From JANQGG01 sp964642175 (GTDB taxonomy: Bacteria > Bacteroidota > Chlorobiia > Chlorobiales > Chloroherpetonaceae): a DNA stretch of 64,000 nt. The notes below the pieces were generated by a model. That model saw nothing but the letters and a program-made list of their open reading frames with translations. It had not been told where the DNA came from and did no database searches. The DNA lies in contig CAZXOK010000001.1 of the NCBI GenBank assembly GCA_964642175.1, positions 434,001 through 498,000 on the forward strand, given 5' to 3'. This document shows positions 1 through 8,344 of the stretch, piece by piece. The translations under genes were made by a program, and so were the position numbers. The stretch's first letter is position 1. Every line of letters starts with the position of its first letter.

Positions 1-587
1 ACTTTAAAGGTGTTAAAGGCTACATTGAAACATCCGACTGGATTGAAAAACCAGCCAATTTAGCGACCGGCCAGAATTCTAAAGATCCCAGAGTCCTTAT
101 TTCGCGCCTGCCAACTTCTCTAAAATCCTGTATTCATTATTGGTTGCAGGATTACATGAGCTTATCGCTCAGCATGGCCAAGCTATATGAACATTTTTTA
201 GGCGTAATGGTCAGTAAGCATTATAACGGAGAAGACTTGACCGGGATGATGGATGCATTGTTCATCCATCACCAGGAATACACCGACAGGGTGAAAGATG
301 CCCTGGATATGTATCCAAACGATATGATCATCCGGTTTAATGAGGCCATGAACGAAGAAGATGCTGTGTTGTTTGCAATGGCTATGGTGATGAAAAACCA
401 CAGCAGTTTTGATACCCTGGTTTTTCCAACCATTAACATGGGCGGGCTCACAACCGTTACCGGTGCATTGGTTTCCGGGGCTCTTGGTATGTTTTGCGGT
501 GTTAAAGCGTTGCCAAAACAACTGGTACATGATCTTGAACATTCCCAGGAAATCCAGGAACTGCTTGGTTGTACGGTTGGGTTTTAA
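1..587 (+). CDS. ADP-ribosylglycohydrolase-like protein, 5'-truncated
   Basis: The reading frame is open from base 3 at the left edge with no stop, so this is the C-terminal ~194 residues of a longer gene; the first ATG inside (156) is not a convincing start. The tail has the layout of ADP-ribosylglycohydrolase-family C-termini: a helical segment, a run of A/G-rich helix (TVTGALVSGALGMFCG) and a closing short proline-containing helix. In active family members a metal-binding D-T-D motif precedes that helix; here the position reads NMGGLTT, so the acidic residues are missing. This may be an inactive or diverged member. Its stop overlaps the tail of the convergent thiE by four bases. The family call is tentative because the N-terminal metal ligands lie outside the window. 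Confidence 0.4.
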   Translation, partial: FKGVKGYIETSDWIEKPANLATGQNSKDPRVLISRLPTSLKSCIHYWLQDYMSLSLSMAKLYEHFLGVMVSKHYNGEDLTGMMDALFIHHQEYTDRVKDALDMYPNDMIIRFNEAMNEEDAVLFAMAMVMKNHSSFDTLVFPTINMGGLTTVTGALVSGALGMFCGVKALPKQLVHDLEHSQEIQELLGCTVGF

Positions 588-1222
588 AGCGGAGTTTCTG
601 AAAAAGCTTTAATTTTCAGATTTAACGCGTGCGCACTCTGCCTTGGCTCCTGAGACTTTGAGATGGCCGACACTACGGCAATAATGTCTGCACCGGCCTC
701 TAAAACATCTGATATATTGGTTAGATTGATACCACCAATCGCCACCAGGGGGTGGCTCAGGTATGCCCGGGCTGTTTTTATCCCGTCGTATCCCCATTCA
801 ATCTTGGTATCAGTTTTAGTGGGTGTGCTGAAAATCGGACTTAAAGCAATATAGTCGGCATCCAACTCACGGGCTTGACGGGCTTGCTCATTACTTTCTA
901 CCGATAACCCGATCAGCTTATCATATCCCAGAATACGTCTGGCATCGGGGTAAGACATGTCAGATTGACCAATATGCACCCCTTCGGCTCCAACTGCCTG
1001 GGCAACATCCAGACGATCGTTAATAATAAGCGGCACCTGATGCTCAGATAAGAGGGACTTAAGTGATCGGGCCATTTCAATAAAATCGCGAGTGTCAAGA
1101 TCTTTTTCACGTAACTGCACCAGTTTAACACCACCCTGAACGGCCTCTTTTACCACACTCTCAAGAGAATGAGGGGCGCAGTTTTCCGCCCCCACTACTA
1201 AATACAATCCCTTTTTTATCAT
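584..1222 (-). CDS. thiE: Thiamine-phosphate synthase ThiE
   Basis: Condenses hydroxymethylpyrimidine diphosphate with thiazole phosphate to give thiamine monophosphate in the cytoplasm. The TIM-barrel hallmarks are visible: LVQLREKD near residue 40 (pyrophosphate and base contacts), IINDRLDVA, GVHIGQSD, and the C-terminal phosphate-binding VAIGGI. Length of about 212 residues is normal. I chose the ATG at 1222, two bases after the thiM stop; a GTG at 1234, four codons upstream and overlapping thiM, has an AGGAG 11 bases before it and is the alternative. Together with thiM upstream it forms a two-gene thiamine unit; the pyrimidine kinase thiD lies far away at 15066. Confidence 0.96.
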   Translation of the reverse strand: MIKKGLYLVVGAENCAPHSLESVVKEAVQGGVKLVQLREKDLDTRDFIEMARSLKSLLSEHQVPLIINDRLDVAQAVGAEGVHIGQSDMSYPDARRILGYDKLIGLSVESNEQARQARELDADYIALSPIFSTPTKTDTKIEWGYDGIKTARAYLSHPLVAIGGINLTNISDVLEAGADIIAVVSAISKSQEPRQSAHALNLKIKAFSETPL

Positions 1223-1224
1223 GC

Positions 1225-2028
1225 TTAATCGCACATTTTTAAATGCTCCTGAATGTTCTCTTTAGTAAGGTTGTAAAGCGTATCATAAAACAGTGTTTGC
1301 AGGGTACCTGGTCCACAAGCACTGGCTTTGGCTATTTCAGCTGCAATGCCAACAGTAGCCATACCATAGGCGGCTGCTTGAGCAGGCCGGAGACCAATAG
1401 CAGCAAAGGCACCAATAATGGCCGTGGCGGTGCAGCCCATGCCGGTAACTTTAGTGAGCATTTCTACACCGTTCTCAACACGGATATATGTATCTCCTTG
1501 AATGATGTGATCAATTGCGCCACTTATGCATACAGCTGACCCATAAGCTTTGTTGATGGCTCTGGCGGCATCAATGGCAGAATCTGACGAAGCCGTGCTA
1601 TCGACACCCTTGGTAGTTACATCCGCCTGATGTAATGCCTGAATTTCCGAGGCATTACCCCGGATGATGGTTGGCGGGGTTTTTTGTAAAAGATCGTGCA
1701 CGGTGTTGGTGCGGTATGGGGTGGCACCGGCGCCAACCGGATCAAAAACAATCGGCTTACCCAGGTCTTTTGCGACTTTCATAGCGGCTTCCATGGCACG
1801 AACCCAGCTGGGGCTCAGGGTGCCGATGTTAATAACCAGCGCTCCGGCAATTTTTACCATATCTTCTACTTCTTCTTCGGCATGGGCCATCACCGGCGAG
1901 GCCCCCAAAGCCAGTAAGGCGTTGGCCGAGTTGTTCATCACAACAAAATTGGTGATGTTATGCACCAGCGGCCCCTGGGTTTTGATATTGGAAATGGCTT
2001 GCCATAAGTTTTTGGATGAATCGCTCAT
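1225..2028 (-). CDS. thiM: Hydroxyethylthiazole kinase ThiM
   Basis: Phosphorylates 4-methyl-5-(2-hydroxyethyl)thiazole, the salvage entry of the thiazole half of thiamine. Family motifs seen: PLVHNITNFVVMN near residue 20 (thiazole site), GASPVMAHAEEE, the GTL-SPSW segment, FDPVGAGATPYR, RGNASEI, and the glycine-rich MGCTATAIIGAF near residue 197 that carries the catalytic Cys/anion hole. The 267-residue length is typical. It is the first gene of the thiM-thiE pair. The leader upstream (2029-2130) was examined for a TPP riboswitch and none of its conserved blocks (CUGAGA, GGAUAAUGC-like) are there. Confidence 0.96.
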   Translation of the reverse strand: MSDSSKNLWQAISNIKTQGPLVHNITNFVVMNNSANALLALGASPVMAHAEEEVEDMVKIAGALVINIGTLSPSWVRAMEAAMKVAKDLGKPIVFDPVGAGATPYRTNTVHDLLQKTPPTIIRGNASEIQALHQADVTTKGVDSTASSDSAIDAARAINKAYGSAVCISGAIDHIIQGDTYIRVENGVEMLTKVTGMGCTATAIIGAFAAIGLRPAQAAAYGMATVGIAAEIAKASACGPGTLQTLFYDTLYNLTKENIQEHLKMCD

Positions 2029-2243
2029 AATGGAAATGTAAATAGGTTGAATAGTTCAGATGTCTGTTTTGTAAAACATGCCAGTAGCCCGTAACAGGAT
2101 ATCCCTGGCACAGCAATGCTAAAAAATTGAACTTACAAGGTTGTAAGCAATTAAAAATTGATCTGATACGGGAATATAAAGTTTTAGAGGATGATAATCA
2201 TACAGATATTTTTCTCCAATTATCAGAGGTTCGTTTAAACTTC

Positions 2244-2840
2244 TTATACCTTGATAATTGGGTAAACATCGTGGTAAAATTGCTTGGTTTTATCCAGGAA
2301 TATTTGCTGATCCATCAACATATCGAGGGGCAGAAAACGCACCACCTTGATAAAATCCATTTCTGAGCAGCCAGAAATAACCTTGGTTTTGTTGTTGGAG
2401 TTCAGTTCTAAAAAATCTGTTTTTTCCCAATCCCATAATCCGTTTTTGGCTATCCAAAGATTTTTTTCGGATAAGTCCGGATAATGGGTCTCAAGTTTTT
2501 GGATGTAAGCAGAGCGAAGCGGCCCGGCACAAATCAACGAAAACACCAGGTGGTGCCCGTACCAGACCAATGTGCGCATGCTAAAGATGGTCATCTTGGA
2601 GTAGAGCTTGGGATAATCCAGAAATACATACGGGTAACCACCAAGACTTTCACCTCGCGCCAACTGCCCGCGTTTAAAATCCACCCCTTCCGGCCTCAGC
2701 AATTGCTTTTCATCAACCTCCTCAATCAGGGTTAATCTTGCTTGGCGTAGCAGCTCATATATTATATCTGTGGCCGAGTTTTTAAGATCGTAAAATGACT
2801 GGGAAGAAAGGATATTTAATTCCCGGGCTGAAATGGACAT
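2244..2840 (-). CDS. Hypothetical protein, 198 aa
   Basis: I do not recognise this family. The product is soluble-looking, has no signal peptide or membrane segment, and is rich in aromatic residues and lysine. Notable stretches are LRPEGVDFKRGQLARGES and YPYVFLDYPKLYSKMTIF in the first half, followed by MRTLVWYGHHLVFSLICAG, which is moderately hydrophobic but carries two histidines. It sits alone between thiM (upstream gene on the same strand is the methyltransferase, 88 bases away) with no obvious operon partner. The unbroken length, sensible codon use and absence of an overlapping better candidate support a real gene. Confidence 0.75.
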   Translation of the reverse strand: MSISARELNILSSQSFYDLKNSATDIIYELLRQARLTLIEEVDEKQLLRPEGVDFKRGQLARGESLGGYPYVFLDYPKLYSKMTIFSMRTLVWYGHHLVFSLICAGPLRSAYIQKLETHYPDLSEKNLWIAKNGLWDWEKTDFLELNSNNKTKVISGCSEMDFIKVVRFLPLDMLMDQQIFLDKTKQFYHDVYPIIKV

Positions 2841-2928
2841 GGCAACATATTTTGTGGTGATTAGCCGTTTATTTGATTTTCTAAACTATTACATCCGGAA
2901 GCCTTGTTTGGTTCCATCCGGTTTAATC

Positions 2929-3615
2929 CTAACCATTCTTCTGTATGCTATGCAGTGCTATGGCTAATTTTCTGGGTGATGTGTTTACATACAGTTTTTG
3001 CGAGGTGCATTTAAAATTGTTTTCATTCAGCATATCAAAAAAAGGTGAGGCAATTTGCCGCTCCGGATCCCCAATGATGGCCTTTCCGCCCGGTTTCAAC
3101 AATTGAGCCAGAGCGTGCAGGATCGGCAGGTGATTGCGGCGTTCATACAAGACATCTGCTGCAAAAACATAATCGAACTTCTCTTTAATGGAGATATGCC
3201 GCCAATCCAGCCGTGCTATGTCCAGATCAACCCCATTACTTAAAGCGTTGAGTTCAATAAAATCAAGTGCTTCTTGCGAAATATCCGTACAAAGCACGTG
3301 CCCACCTGCCAGGGCAGCAGCCACGCTAACCATACCTACGCCGGCGCCGAGTTCTATGCAAGAGGCATTCTTAATATCCGGCGACTCAAGAATAAATCGT
3401 GACAATACGATAGAAGATGGCCAAACTTCAGCCCAGTAGGGCATTTGTTCATCCTTTAAGAATTCCTCGTCACTGATATTATCCAGAAGGTCGTAACTAT
3501 TGGCCACACTGTAAATTTCTATGGTCTGCCCAGCCAGATCCAGACGTGTGCTGGTCAGGTTGTAGGTGTTTCCAAGTTTATGTTTTAATGTGTCTCTCTT
3601 TTGAGGCATAAGCAT
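2929..3615 (-). CDS. Class I SAM-dependent methyltransferase (Methyltransf_16 / lysine methyltransferase-like)
   Basis: A 228-residue Rossmann-fold methyltransferase. Motif I is IELGAGVGMVSVAAA near residue 85, motif II LCTDIS with the acidic ribose-binding Asp near 111, and motif IV/post-I is DYVFAADVLYE near 145, followed by LKPGGKAIIGDP. The FAADVLYE motif with an acidic residue and the WPSSIVLSRF segment ahead of motif I are typical of the METTL/ETFB-lysine-methyltransferase type family rather than of small-molecule enzymes. The substrate cannot be read from sequence. The start lies 48 bases from the divergently transcribed queF, so the two probably share a promoter region. Confidence 0.85.
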   Translation of the reverse strand: MLMPQKRDTLKHKLGNTYNLTSTRLDLAGQTIEIYSVANSYDLLDNISDEEFLKDEQMPYWAEVWPSSIVLSRFILESPDIKNASCIELGAGVGMVSVAAALAGGHVLCTDISQEALDFIELNALSNGVDLDIARLDWRHISIKEKFDYVFAADVLYERRNHLPILHALAQLLKPGGKAIIGDPERQIASPFFDMLNENNFKCTSQKLYVNTSPRKLAIALHSIQKNG

Positions 3616-3663
3616 AGAAATATTCTTATCTTCCGTTTTTTAAAATCAAGTTGCCAACCGAAT

Positions 3664-4017
3664 ATGAAAAAAGAGATCCTGGAAATCTTTGAAAACAGTT
3701 TTCCGAACCGGGACTATACCATTGAGATCACCAATCCGGAATTTACATCGGTTTGTCCTAAAACCGGACTGCCGGATTTTGGTACCATAACCATTAACTA
3801 CATTCCGGACAAGTATTGTGTTGAGCTTAAGACCTTAAAATACTACTTTTTGGAATTTAGAAATGCCGGGATTTTTTATGAAAATGTCACCAACCATATT
3901 CTGGATGACCTGGTTGACGTGCTCAGTCCAAGAAAGCTAACCGTAACAACAGACTGGAAAGCCCGCGGTGGTATCACCGAAACAGTGCAGGTTCATTATA
4001 GCAAAACCAGTGCATGA
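3664..4017 (+). CDS. queF: NADPH-dependent 7-cyano-7-deazaguanine reductase QueF (type I)
   Basis: Reduces preQ0 to preQ1 in queuosine biosynthesis for tRNA wobble position modification. The catalytic cysteine is in SVCPKTGLPDFG (Cys31 with the start chosen), the nitrile-reductase signature following shortly after, and the NADPH-binding QueF motif reads ELKTLKYYF. The 117-residue length matches the unimodular type I enzyme. I start at the ATG at 3664 (MKKEILEIFE) rather than at 3601, because the upstream extension overlaps the divergent methyltransferase start and is unlike the family. The stop abuts the convergent GHL10 gene with no space for a terminator. Confidence 0.94.
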   Translation: MKKEILEIFENSFPNRDYTIEITNPEFTSVCPKTGLPDFGTITINYIPDKYCVELKTLKYYFLEFRNAGIFYENVTNHILDDLVDVLSPRKLTVTTDWKARGGITETVQVHYSKTSA

Positions 4018-5472
4018 TCAAGGGACGGTCATGGGGAGAGAAGCCGGGCTTTCCTGCCCGAATCGGTTGATGGTAGTAAAGTACAGGGTATCTCCGGTGG
4101 TGGCATTCAAACGCACATTATGCCCCCATACTTTTTCGTGGATCAGTTCAGAACCTTCGCTATTAACTCTGTAAATATTAGTCCAGCGAACCGATGGGGA
4201 TTTTGGCCAGTAGGCATAGGGTTCGTTGTTAAGAACGATCAACTCGATATTGTTTGGAGCCGACGGTATAGATAGTGTTTTCCATGGCATGGGTGGTGTT
4301 GACACTTTGTGCTCAAAGAGTTTAGGGATATCAGCAATGGCGTGATAGGGATAAAATATCATGCCTTCGGCCCCTGATTCCTGGACCAGGCTGATCTGCG
4401 TTTGCAATTCGCTTTTTACAGCTGGTTTATACGGCCCCAATCCTACATATAAATGCCGTTCGTTTTTGTTGCTTGCCCAGTCGAGTAACAAGGCTTTAAA
4501 ATCGGGGTTGAATTTGCCTAAAATCCGGTCCCTGTAATATGTAGGCCCGATATGGAAATAGACCTGCGGTGCCAGGTAGTCGCAACTTTTACGCATGCTC
4601 CAGGCCCTTGAATCCTGATAAACGTCGGTATAGCTTTCCATGGCCGGTTCGGAATCCACGCGTTTATACACACCTATCGGCGAAATCCCAAATTTAAGAT
4701 AAGGCTTGATCTGCATTAATGAATCGTAGAGGGATTTGACAAACAGGTTGAGATTTTCCCTTCGCCACTCGGCTCTGGGCAAATGGTTTGGATTGAAACC
4801 ATTGTATTCAGGCTCATCAGGAAAAAATTGTGACGGATAACGAAGGTAATCATCGCATTGAATGCCATCAACATCGTAACGGCGTGCAAAATCTGTGATC
4901 AGGTTGATTAAATGTGCCCTGACTTCGGGCAATCCCGGATTCAGATAAGCAACTTTTTGGTTTGGGTTCTTAACCGCACGCCGATCAATCCACTCGGGAT
5001 GAGTTTGCCAGATATGAGGGGTGCCAACTGAAATGGGAGTAAGCTTTTTGCCGCGCAATATCATGGTATTGAACCAGGCATGAAATTCCAACCCGTACTC
5101 ATGGGCCAGACTAATGGCAAAATTTACAGGATCGTAGGAAGGTACCTCACCGAGCTTGCCGGTTAGCACATTACTGAACGGCTCATGATTAGAAAAAAAT
5201 AGTACATCTCCACGGATACGAACCTGGAAAAAGACGGCATTGCAGTTTTTGGAGGCAATATCTTTAAATAATTTGCGCAGGGATTTCTGCTGTTTTTGCG
5301 GGTCTTTGGTTTTCGGCCAATCTATGCCATATGCAGTAGCAATCCATACACCCCGCAATTCCGGATTATTTATTTTGGAGGTCTCTTGTGCCTTAAGTGG
5401 GGTAAAAATACAAATTGAGATTGCCAGCGTGAAGCAAAGAGAGAAGAAGAAGAATAACTTTGAAGACTTCAT
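4018..5472 (-). CDS. Secreted glycosyl hydrolase-like protein (GHL10 / DUF187, YngK-like)
   Basis: A 484-residue exported protein. The N-terminus is a clear signal peptide (basic start, long Phe/Leu/Ile core, LKA-QE cleavage region). The mature part opens with ELRGVWIATAYGIDWP and continues with CNAVFFQVRIRGDVLF, EFHAWFNTM, YDVDGIQCDDYLRYP and LAPQVYFHIGP, the conserved strands of the GHL10 TIM barrel; the DGIQCDDY region carries the likely catalytic acids. The last ~90 residues look like a fibronectin III-type or immunoglobulin-like module (PSAPNNIELIVLNN...). Known relatives are envelope or secreted enzymes of Bacteroidota and Firmicutes thought to act on polysaccharide or peptidoglycan. 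A terminator at 5487-5518 separates it from the upstream cytochrome gene, so it probably has its own promoter. Confidence 0.9.
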   Translation of the reverse strand: MKSSKLFFFFSLCFTLAISICIFTPLKAQETSKINNPELRGVWIATAYGIDWPKTKDPQKQQKSLRKLFKDIASKNCNAVFFQVRIRGDVLFFSNHEPFSNVLTGKLGEVPSYDPVNFAISLAHEYGLEFHAWFNTMILRGKKLTPISVGTPHIWQTHPEWIDRRAVKNPNQKVAYLNPGLPEVRAHLINLITDFARRYDVDGIQCDDYLRYPSQFFPDEPEYNGFNPNHLPRAEWRRENLNLFVKSLYDSLMQIKPYLKFGISPIGVYKRVDSEPAMESYTDVYQDSRAWSMRKSCDYLAPQVYFHIGPTYYRDRILGKFNPDFKALLLDWASNKNERHLYVGLGPYKPAVKSELQTQISLVQESGAEGMIFYPYHAIADIPKLFEHKVSTPPMPWKTLSIPSAPNNIELIVLNNEPYAYWPKSPSVRWTNIYRVNSEGSELIHEKVWGHNVRLNATTGDTLYFTTINRFGQESPASLPMTVP

Positions 5473-5486
5473 TTGCGGGATATATA

Positions 5487-5518
5487 AAAAAAAGCTGCCT
5501 TCATGGCAGCCTTTTTAT
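5487..5518 (-). terminator. Rho-independent terminator after the cytochrome c gene
   Basis: Six-base-pair stem GCTGCC (5494-5499) / GGCAGC (5505-5510) with a five-base loop. On the minus strand it is followed by a run of seven T. It lies just downstream of the cytochrome c stop and 22 bases ahead of the GHL10 start codon, so the two minus-strand genes are likely separate transcripts. Confidence 0.75.
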
Positions 5519-5537
5519 ATCAGAAAAAAACTAAGAA

Positions 5538-6560
5538 TTATAACGATTCTTCAACCATGTAAGCTACAGCATTGCCGACTTGTTTATCGGTTAAGGCAGA
5601 GTTTCCACCACGGGCAGGCATCATGCCAAAGCCTTCAATTGATTTCTTAACCATGGTTTCTACACCTTGCTCCATTCGGACTGTCCAGGTCGAGCCGTCG
5701 CCAGTTACCGGAGCAGCACCACCCATACCATTATCATGGCAAGCAGCACAAGATTGTTTGTAGATAGCTTCACCTTCCAGTGTATCCCAGTTTTCAAGTT
5801 CTGCTTGAAGGGCCGCAACATCTAAAGGAGCCGCTTCAGTTGCTTCTTCAGCAGGAGCTTCTTCTTCTGCAGGTGCTTCTGCAGCATCGGCACCACCAGC
5901 ATCAACAAGTGGTTCCTCTTCTTGTGGTTCAGCTATAGGTGTGTTTTGTTGTCCACCGCCACCATATAAGGCATTAATATAAGCGACGATGTTATCAACT
6001 TCTGTTGGCTGAATGCCTGAGTTAGGCATACCGGCCATCCAATTTACAACAAAATCGGTTTTTCCTTTTGAGACATATTTACTGACTAAATTACCTTCAA
6101 TGGATTGCAGTGAGTGGCAGGCTTTACAGCGTTTTTCAAAGAGTGGTTTATACTGAGCCAGCTCGCCGGTCACTTCCTGCTTGGTTGCACCGCCCAACTT
6201 AAACTCTTGCAATTCCTGTACAGTGCGAATAGAAACACCATCAAGAGTTGTAGTTCTGGGTCCGGTGGTGGTAAAGGCAAATATGGCTGAAAGGCTGATC
6301 ATAATTACAGCGCCAACTAAGATACCCAGGAACCAACCCGAGGTAATTAAATTGGACATTTTTCCGAAGATGACAATCATGAAACTTGCAAAGCCAAAGA
6401 GTGCAAGCCAGCCAAGAACCGTTTTCAGAACACCGAAAGCAGTTGAATGATCAGCATAAGGTTCATATCCGGTAACAAGCGAGACAATAAAAAACAGTAC
6501 TAAAAAGAATAGAGCACCGCCAATGACTACGCCATACGATTGAAGATTTGGTTTGTCCAT
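5538..6560 (-). CDS. Membrane-anchored dihaem cytochrome c
   Basis: 340 residues. Residues 11-95 contain three hydrophobic helices, the rest is periplasmic. There are two haem-binding motifs, CKACH (145-149) and CAACH (271-275), with candidate axial methionines in GMPN (near 178) and GFGMMPARGG (near 316). The two haem domains are joined by a linker very rich in Glu, Ala and Pro (205-245). The second domain resembles cytochrome c5/cbb3-type small monohaem domains (CAACH-NGMGGAAP). The likely role is electron transfer between membrane quinol-oxidising complexes and a terminal oxidase; no oxidase gene is nearby, so the partner is unknown. Its promoter must lie in the long AT-rich region 6561-7186. 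Confidence 0.88.
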   Translation of the reverse strand: MDKPNLQSYGVVIGGALFFLVLFFIVSLVTGYEPYADHSTAFGVLKTVLGWLALFGFASFMIVIFGKMSNLITSGWFLGILVGAVIMISLSAIFAFTTTGPRTTTLDGVSIRTVQELQEFKLGGATKQEVTGELAQYKPLFEKRCKACHSLQSIEGNLVSKYVSKGKTDFVVNWMAGMPNSGIQPTEVDNIVAYINALYGGGGQQNTPIAEPQEEEPLVDAGGADAAEAPAEEEAPAEEATEAAPLDVAALQAELENWDTLEGEAIYKQSCAACHDNGMGGAAPVTGDGSTWTVRMEQGVETMVKKSIEGFGMMPARGGNSALTDKQVGNAVAYMVEESL

Positions 6561-6902
6561 AGTTTTGAAAAATCGTTTAAAGGTTTAGTGATCCTTGAAT
6601 TCGGAGATTCGCTTAAAGCTCCTTTTTTCTTTAAGCGAGATGAAAATATACGGTTATTCTTGGCATAGAAATAATGAGTAATTTAAACATTCAACGTTAC
6701 TTAAGCAGTGATTCTTTTGCTTAAAAAGTCTTTTAGAATAACACCCTGACGATAAAAATTATCTCATACTATAAGGCAAAACGACCGTACCGACCCCTTG
6801 ATTTTCCTATTCTCCTTTTTAAAAACAAGCACATCAGGTGTTTAAACCAGATATGTTTCCTGCAAATTATAAAACCTTTGCAAAAAAATCATGTTAAAAA
6901 TA

Positions 6903-6958
6903 AAAAAAATTACACCTGGCCACATAAAAGTAACAACACTGGCTTGGGTGTATTTTTT
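6903..6958. repeat. Inverted repeat with flanking A and T runs
   Basis: TACACC (6911-6916) pairs with GGTGTA (6947-6952), with partial further pairing (CCA/TGG) inside. An A8 run precedes the left arm and a T6 run follows the right arm. It could be a weak bidirectional terminator or an operator; it ends four bases before the sigma-54-like element. Confidence 0.35.
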
Positions 6959-6961
6959 AAC

Positions 6962-6977
6962 AGGCACCAAACAAGCT
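6962..6977 (+). promoter_or_regulatory. Candidate sigma-54 (-24/-12) element upstream of nifV
   Basis: The sequence AGGCACCAAACAAGCT keeps the invariant GG and GC dinucleotides with exactly ten bases between them and has GGCAC at -24, but differs from the consensus TGGCAC...TTGC at the first T and at TT. It lies 210 bases before nifV. The nifA gene downstream encodes a sigma-54 activator, which makes the match plausible. I found no TGT-N10-ACA NifA site upstream, so support is limited. Confidence 0.3.
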
Positions 6978-7030
6978 TCAATAATTAATGTAAAAAACAC
7001 AAAAATGTTAAAAAACCATTGTTAATCAAT

Positions 7031-7060
7031 TGTATAAATTAAAATAATTAATATTTTTGT
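7031..7060 (+). promoter_or_regulatory. Candidate Bacteroidota-type sigma-A promoter for nifV-nifA
   Basis: A TTG followed after 19 bases by TATTTTTG fits the Bacteroidota pattern TTG-N19-TAnnTTTG. It lies about 125 bases ahead of the nifV start. The region is so AT-rich that chance matches are likely, and the proposal rests on spacing only. Confidence 0.25.
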
Positions 7061-7186
7061 TCTAAAGTGTAAATAAATGGAATGAAGGTTTATGATCATT
7101 TCAAAACACACAATAATGCATTAAGCAAGTCTTTTTCACAAAGGGTACCTGAACGATGAAAAATATTTGAGCAATACTCAGAATGA

Positions 7187-8344
7187 ATGGATAGTATGAA
7201 AAAAGAAGTCTGGATAATTGATACAACTTTGCGGGATGGTGAGCAGGCACCGGGTGTATGTTTTAAGCAAGATGAAAAGATGAAAATCGCCCAAAAACTG
7301 GCTGATTGCGGAGTCAATGAGCTGGAAGTTGGTATCCCGGCAATGGGGCAGGACGAAATGGACAGTATTCTGGCTATTTCAAAACAAAACCTGCCGGTTC
7401 GGTTAACATCCTGGACACGGGCAATCAAAAAAGATATCCAGCAAGCTGCTAAAACCCTAACACCGGGTGTTCATATTAGTTTTCCCACATCAGACAGACA
7501 TTTGAAGGTATTGGGTAAATCACAAGACTGGGTTCTGGAAAATGTCCACGACTTACTTACCTATGCCGATCAGTATTTTGATTTTATTAGTGTTGGGGCT
7601 CAGGATGGTGTAAGAGCCGAACAAAATTATTTAATCGAGTTTATATTGCAAGCCGGGCAGTCCGGTGCAAACCGGGTTCGAGTGGCCGATACGGTCGGCT
7701 CGGTGCTTCCGCAGGATATTGGTCCGCTGATCAGCAAGATTCGGGAAAAATCAACCATACCGTTGGAATTTCATGCCCACAATGATTTGGGTATGGCAAC
7801 GGCCAATGCCATGATGGCCATCAATGCAGGCTGTGAGGCAATTAGCGGTACGGTTGGTGGTTTAGGGGAACGCGCCGGAAACACGGCTTTGGAAGAACTG
7901 GCCGTGGCACTGACACTTTCGGGACGATATCAGACAACAGTTGATCTTTCTAAACTTAATGCTTTATGCGAGTTCGTGGCCGGTGCATCCGGACGCGATA
8001 TACCGGTACAAAAACCAATAGTTGGGAAATCGGTATTTAAACATGAGTCGGGGATCCATTGCCAGGCCCTTTTAAAGGATCCATACAGTTACCAGCCGTT
8101 TTTACCGGAAACCGTTGGGCACAAGCCATCTTCCTATGTGATCGGTAAGCATACCGGCTCGGCCATGCTCTCGCAAGTGTTAAAGCGTTTTAATATTTCA
8201 CTCTCGAAAGCAGAAGCCAAAAAACTGCTGTTTCGGGTTAAAAAACATGTTTTATCCCTTAATCGGCCTCTTGCCCCGGAAGAGGTATTTGATTTATATC
8301 AACAAAATAGCCCCAAAATGAAAGTTGCCTCAGTTAAATCATGA
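7187..8344 (+). CDS. nifV: Homocitrate synthase NifV
   Basis: Condenses acetyl-CoA with 2-oxoglutarate to homocitrate, the organic ligand of the nitrogenase iron-molybdenum cofactor. The 385-residue protein has the DRE-TIM metallolyase signature DTTLRDGEQAPGV at residues 12-24, the metal-binding HAHNDLGMA near 198, and GTVGGLGERAGNTALEE. Length and motifs match NifV rather than the longer 2-isopropylmalate synthases, which carry an extra C-terminal regulatory domain absent here. Start at 7187 (MDSMKK); the ATG at 7196 is also possible. Its stop overlaps the nifA start (ATGA), so the two are translationally coupled. Assignment to nitrogen fixation rests mainly on that linkage. Confidence 0.88.
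   Translation: MDSMKKEVWIIDTTLRDGEQAPGVCFKQDEKMKIAQKLADCGVNELEVGIPAMGQDEMDSILAISKQNLPVRLTSWTRAIKKDIQQAAKTLTPGVHISFPTSDRHLKVLGKSQDWVLENVHDLLTYADQYFDFISVGAQDGVRAEQNYLIEFILQAGQSGANRVRVADTVGSVLPQDIGPLISKIREKSTIPLEFHAHNDLGMATANAMMAINAGCEAISGTVGGLGERAGNTALEELAVALTLSGRYQTTVDLSKLNALCEFVAGASGRDIPVQKPIVGKSVFKHESGIHCQALLKDPYSYQPFLPETVGHKPSSYVIGKHTGSAMLSQVLKRFNISLSKAEAKKLLFRVKKHVLSLNRPLAPEEVFDLYQQNSPKMKVASVKS

Larger units (their letters stand above)
6561..7186. other. 626-base AT-rich intergenic region between divergent cytochrome c and nifV
   Basis: No gene is visible on either strand. The region is strongly AT-rich and must hold the promoters of the cytochrome c gene (minus) and nifV-nifA (plus). It contains an inverted repeat with flanking A and T runs (6903-6958), a sigma-54-like element (6962-6977) and a Bacteroidota-like promoter candidate (about 7031-7060), listed separately. 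Confidence 0.8.

Noticed and set aside
2029..2130. TPP riboswitch upstream of thiM
   Set aside because: None of the conserved internal blocks of the TPP aptamer could be found in this leader.
3601..3663. Upstream start for queF
   Set aside because: It would overlap the divergent methyltransferase and adds residues not found in the family; the ATG at 3664 gives a typical N-terminus.
6838..6960. NifA upstream activating sequence TGT-N10-ACA
   Set aside because: The nearest matches fail: one ends in AGG instead of ACA and another has a 17-base spacer.
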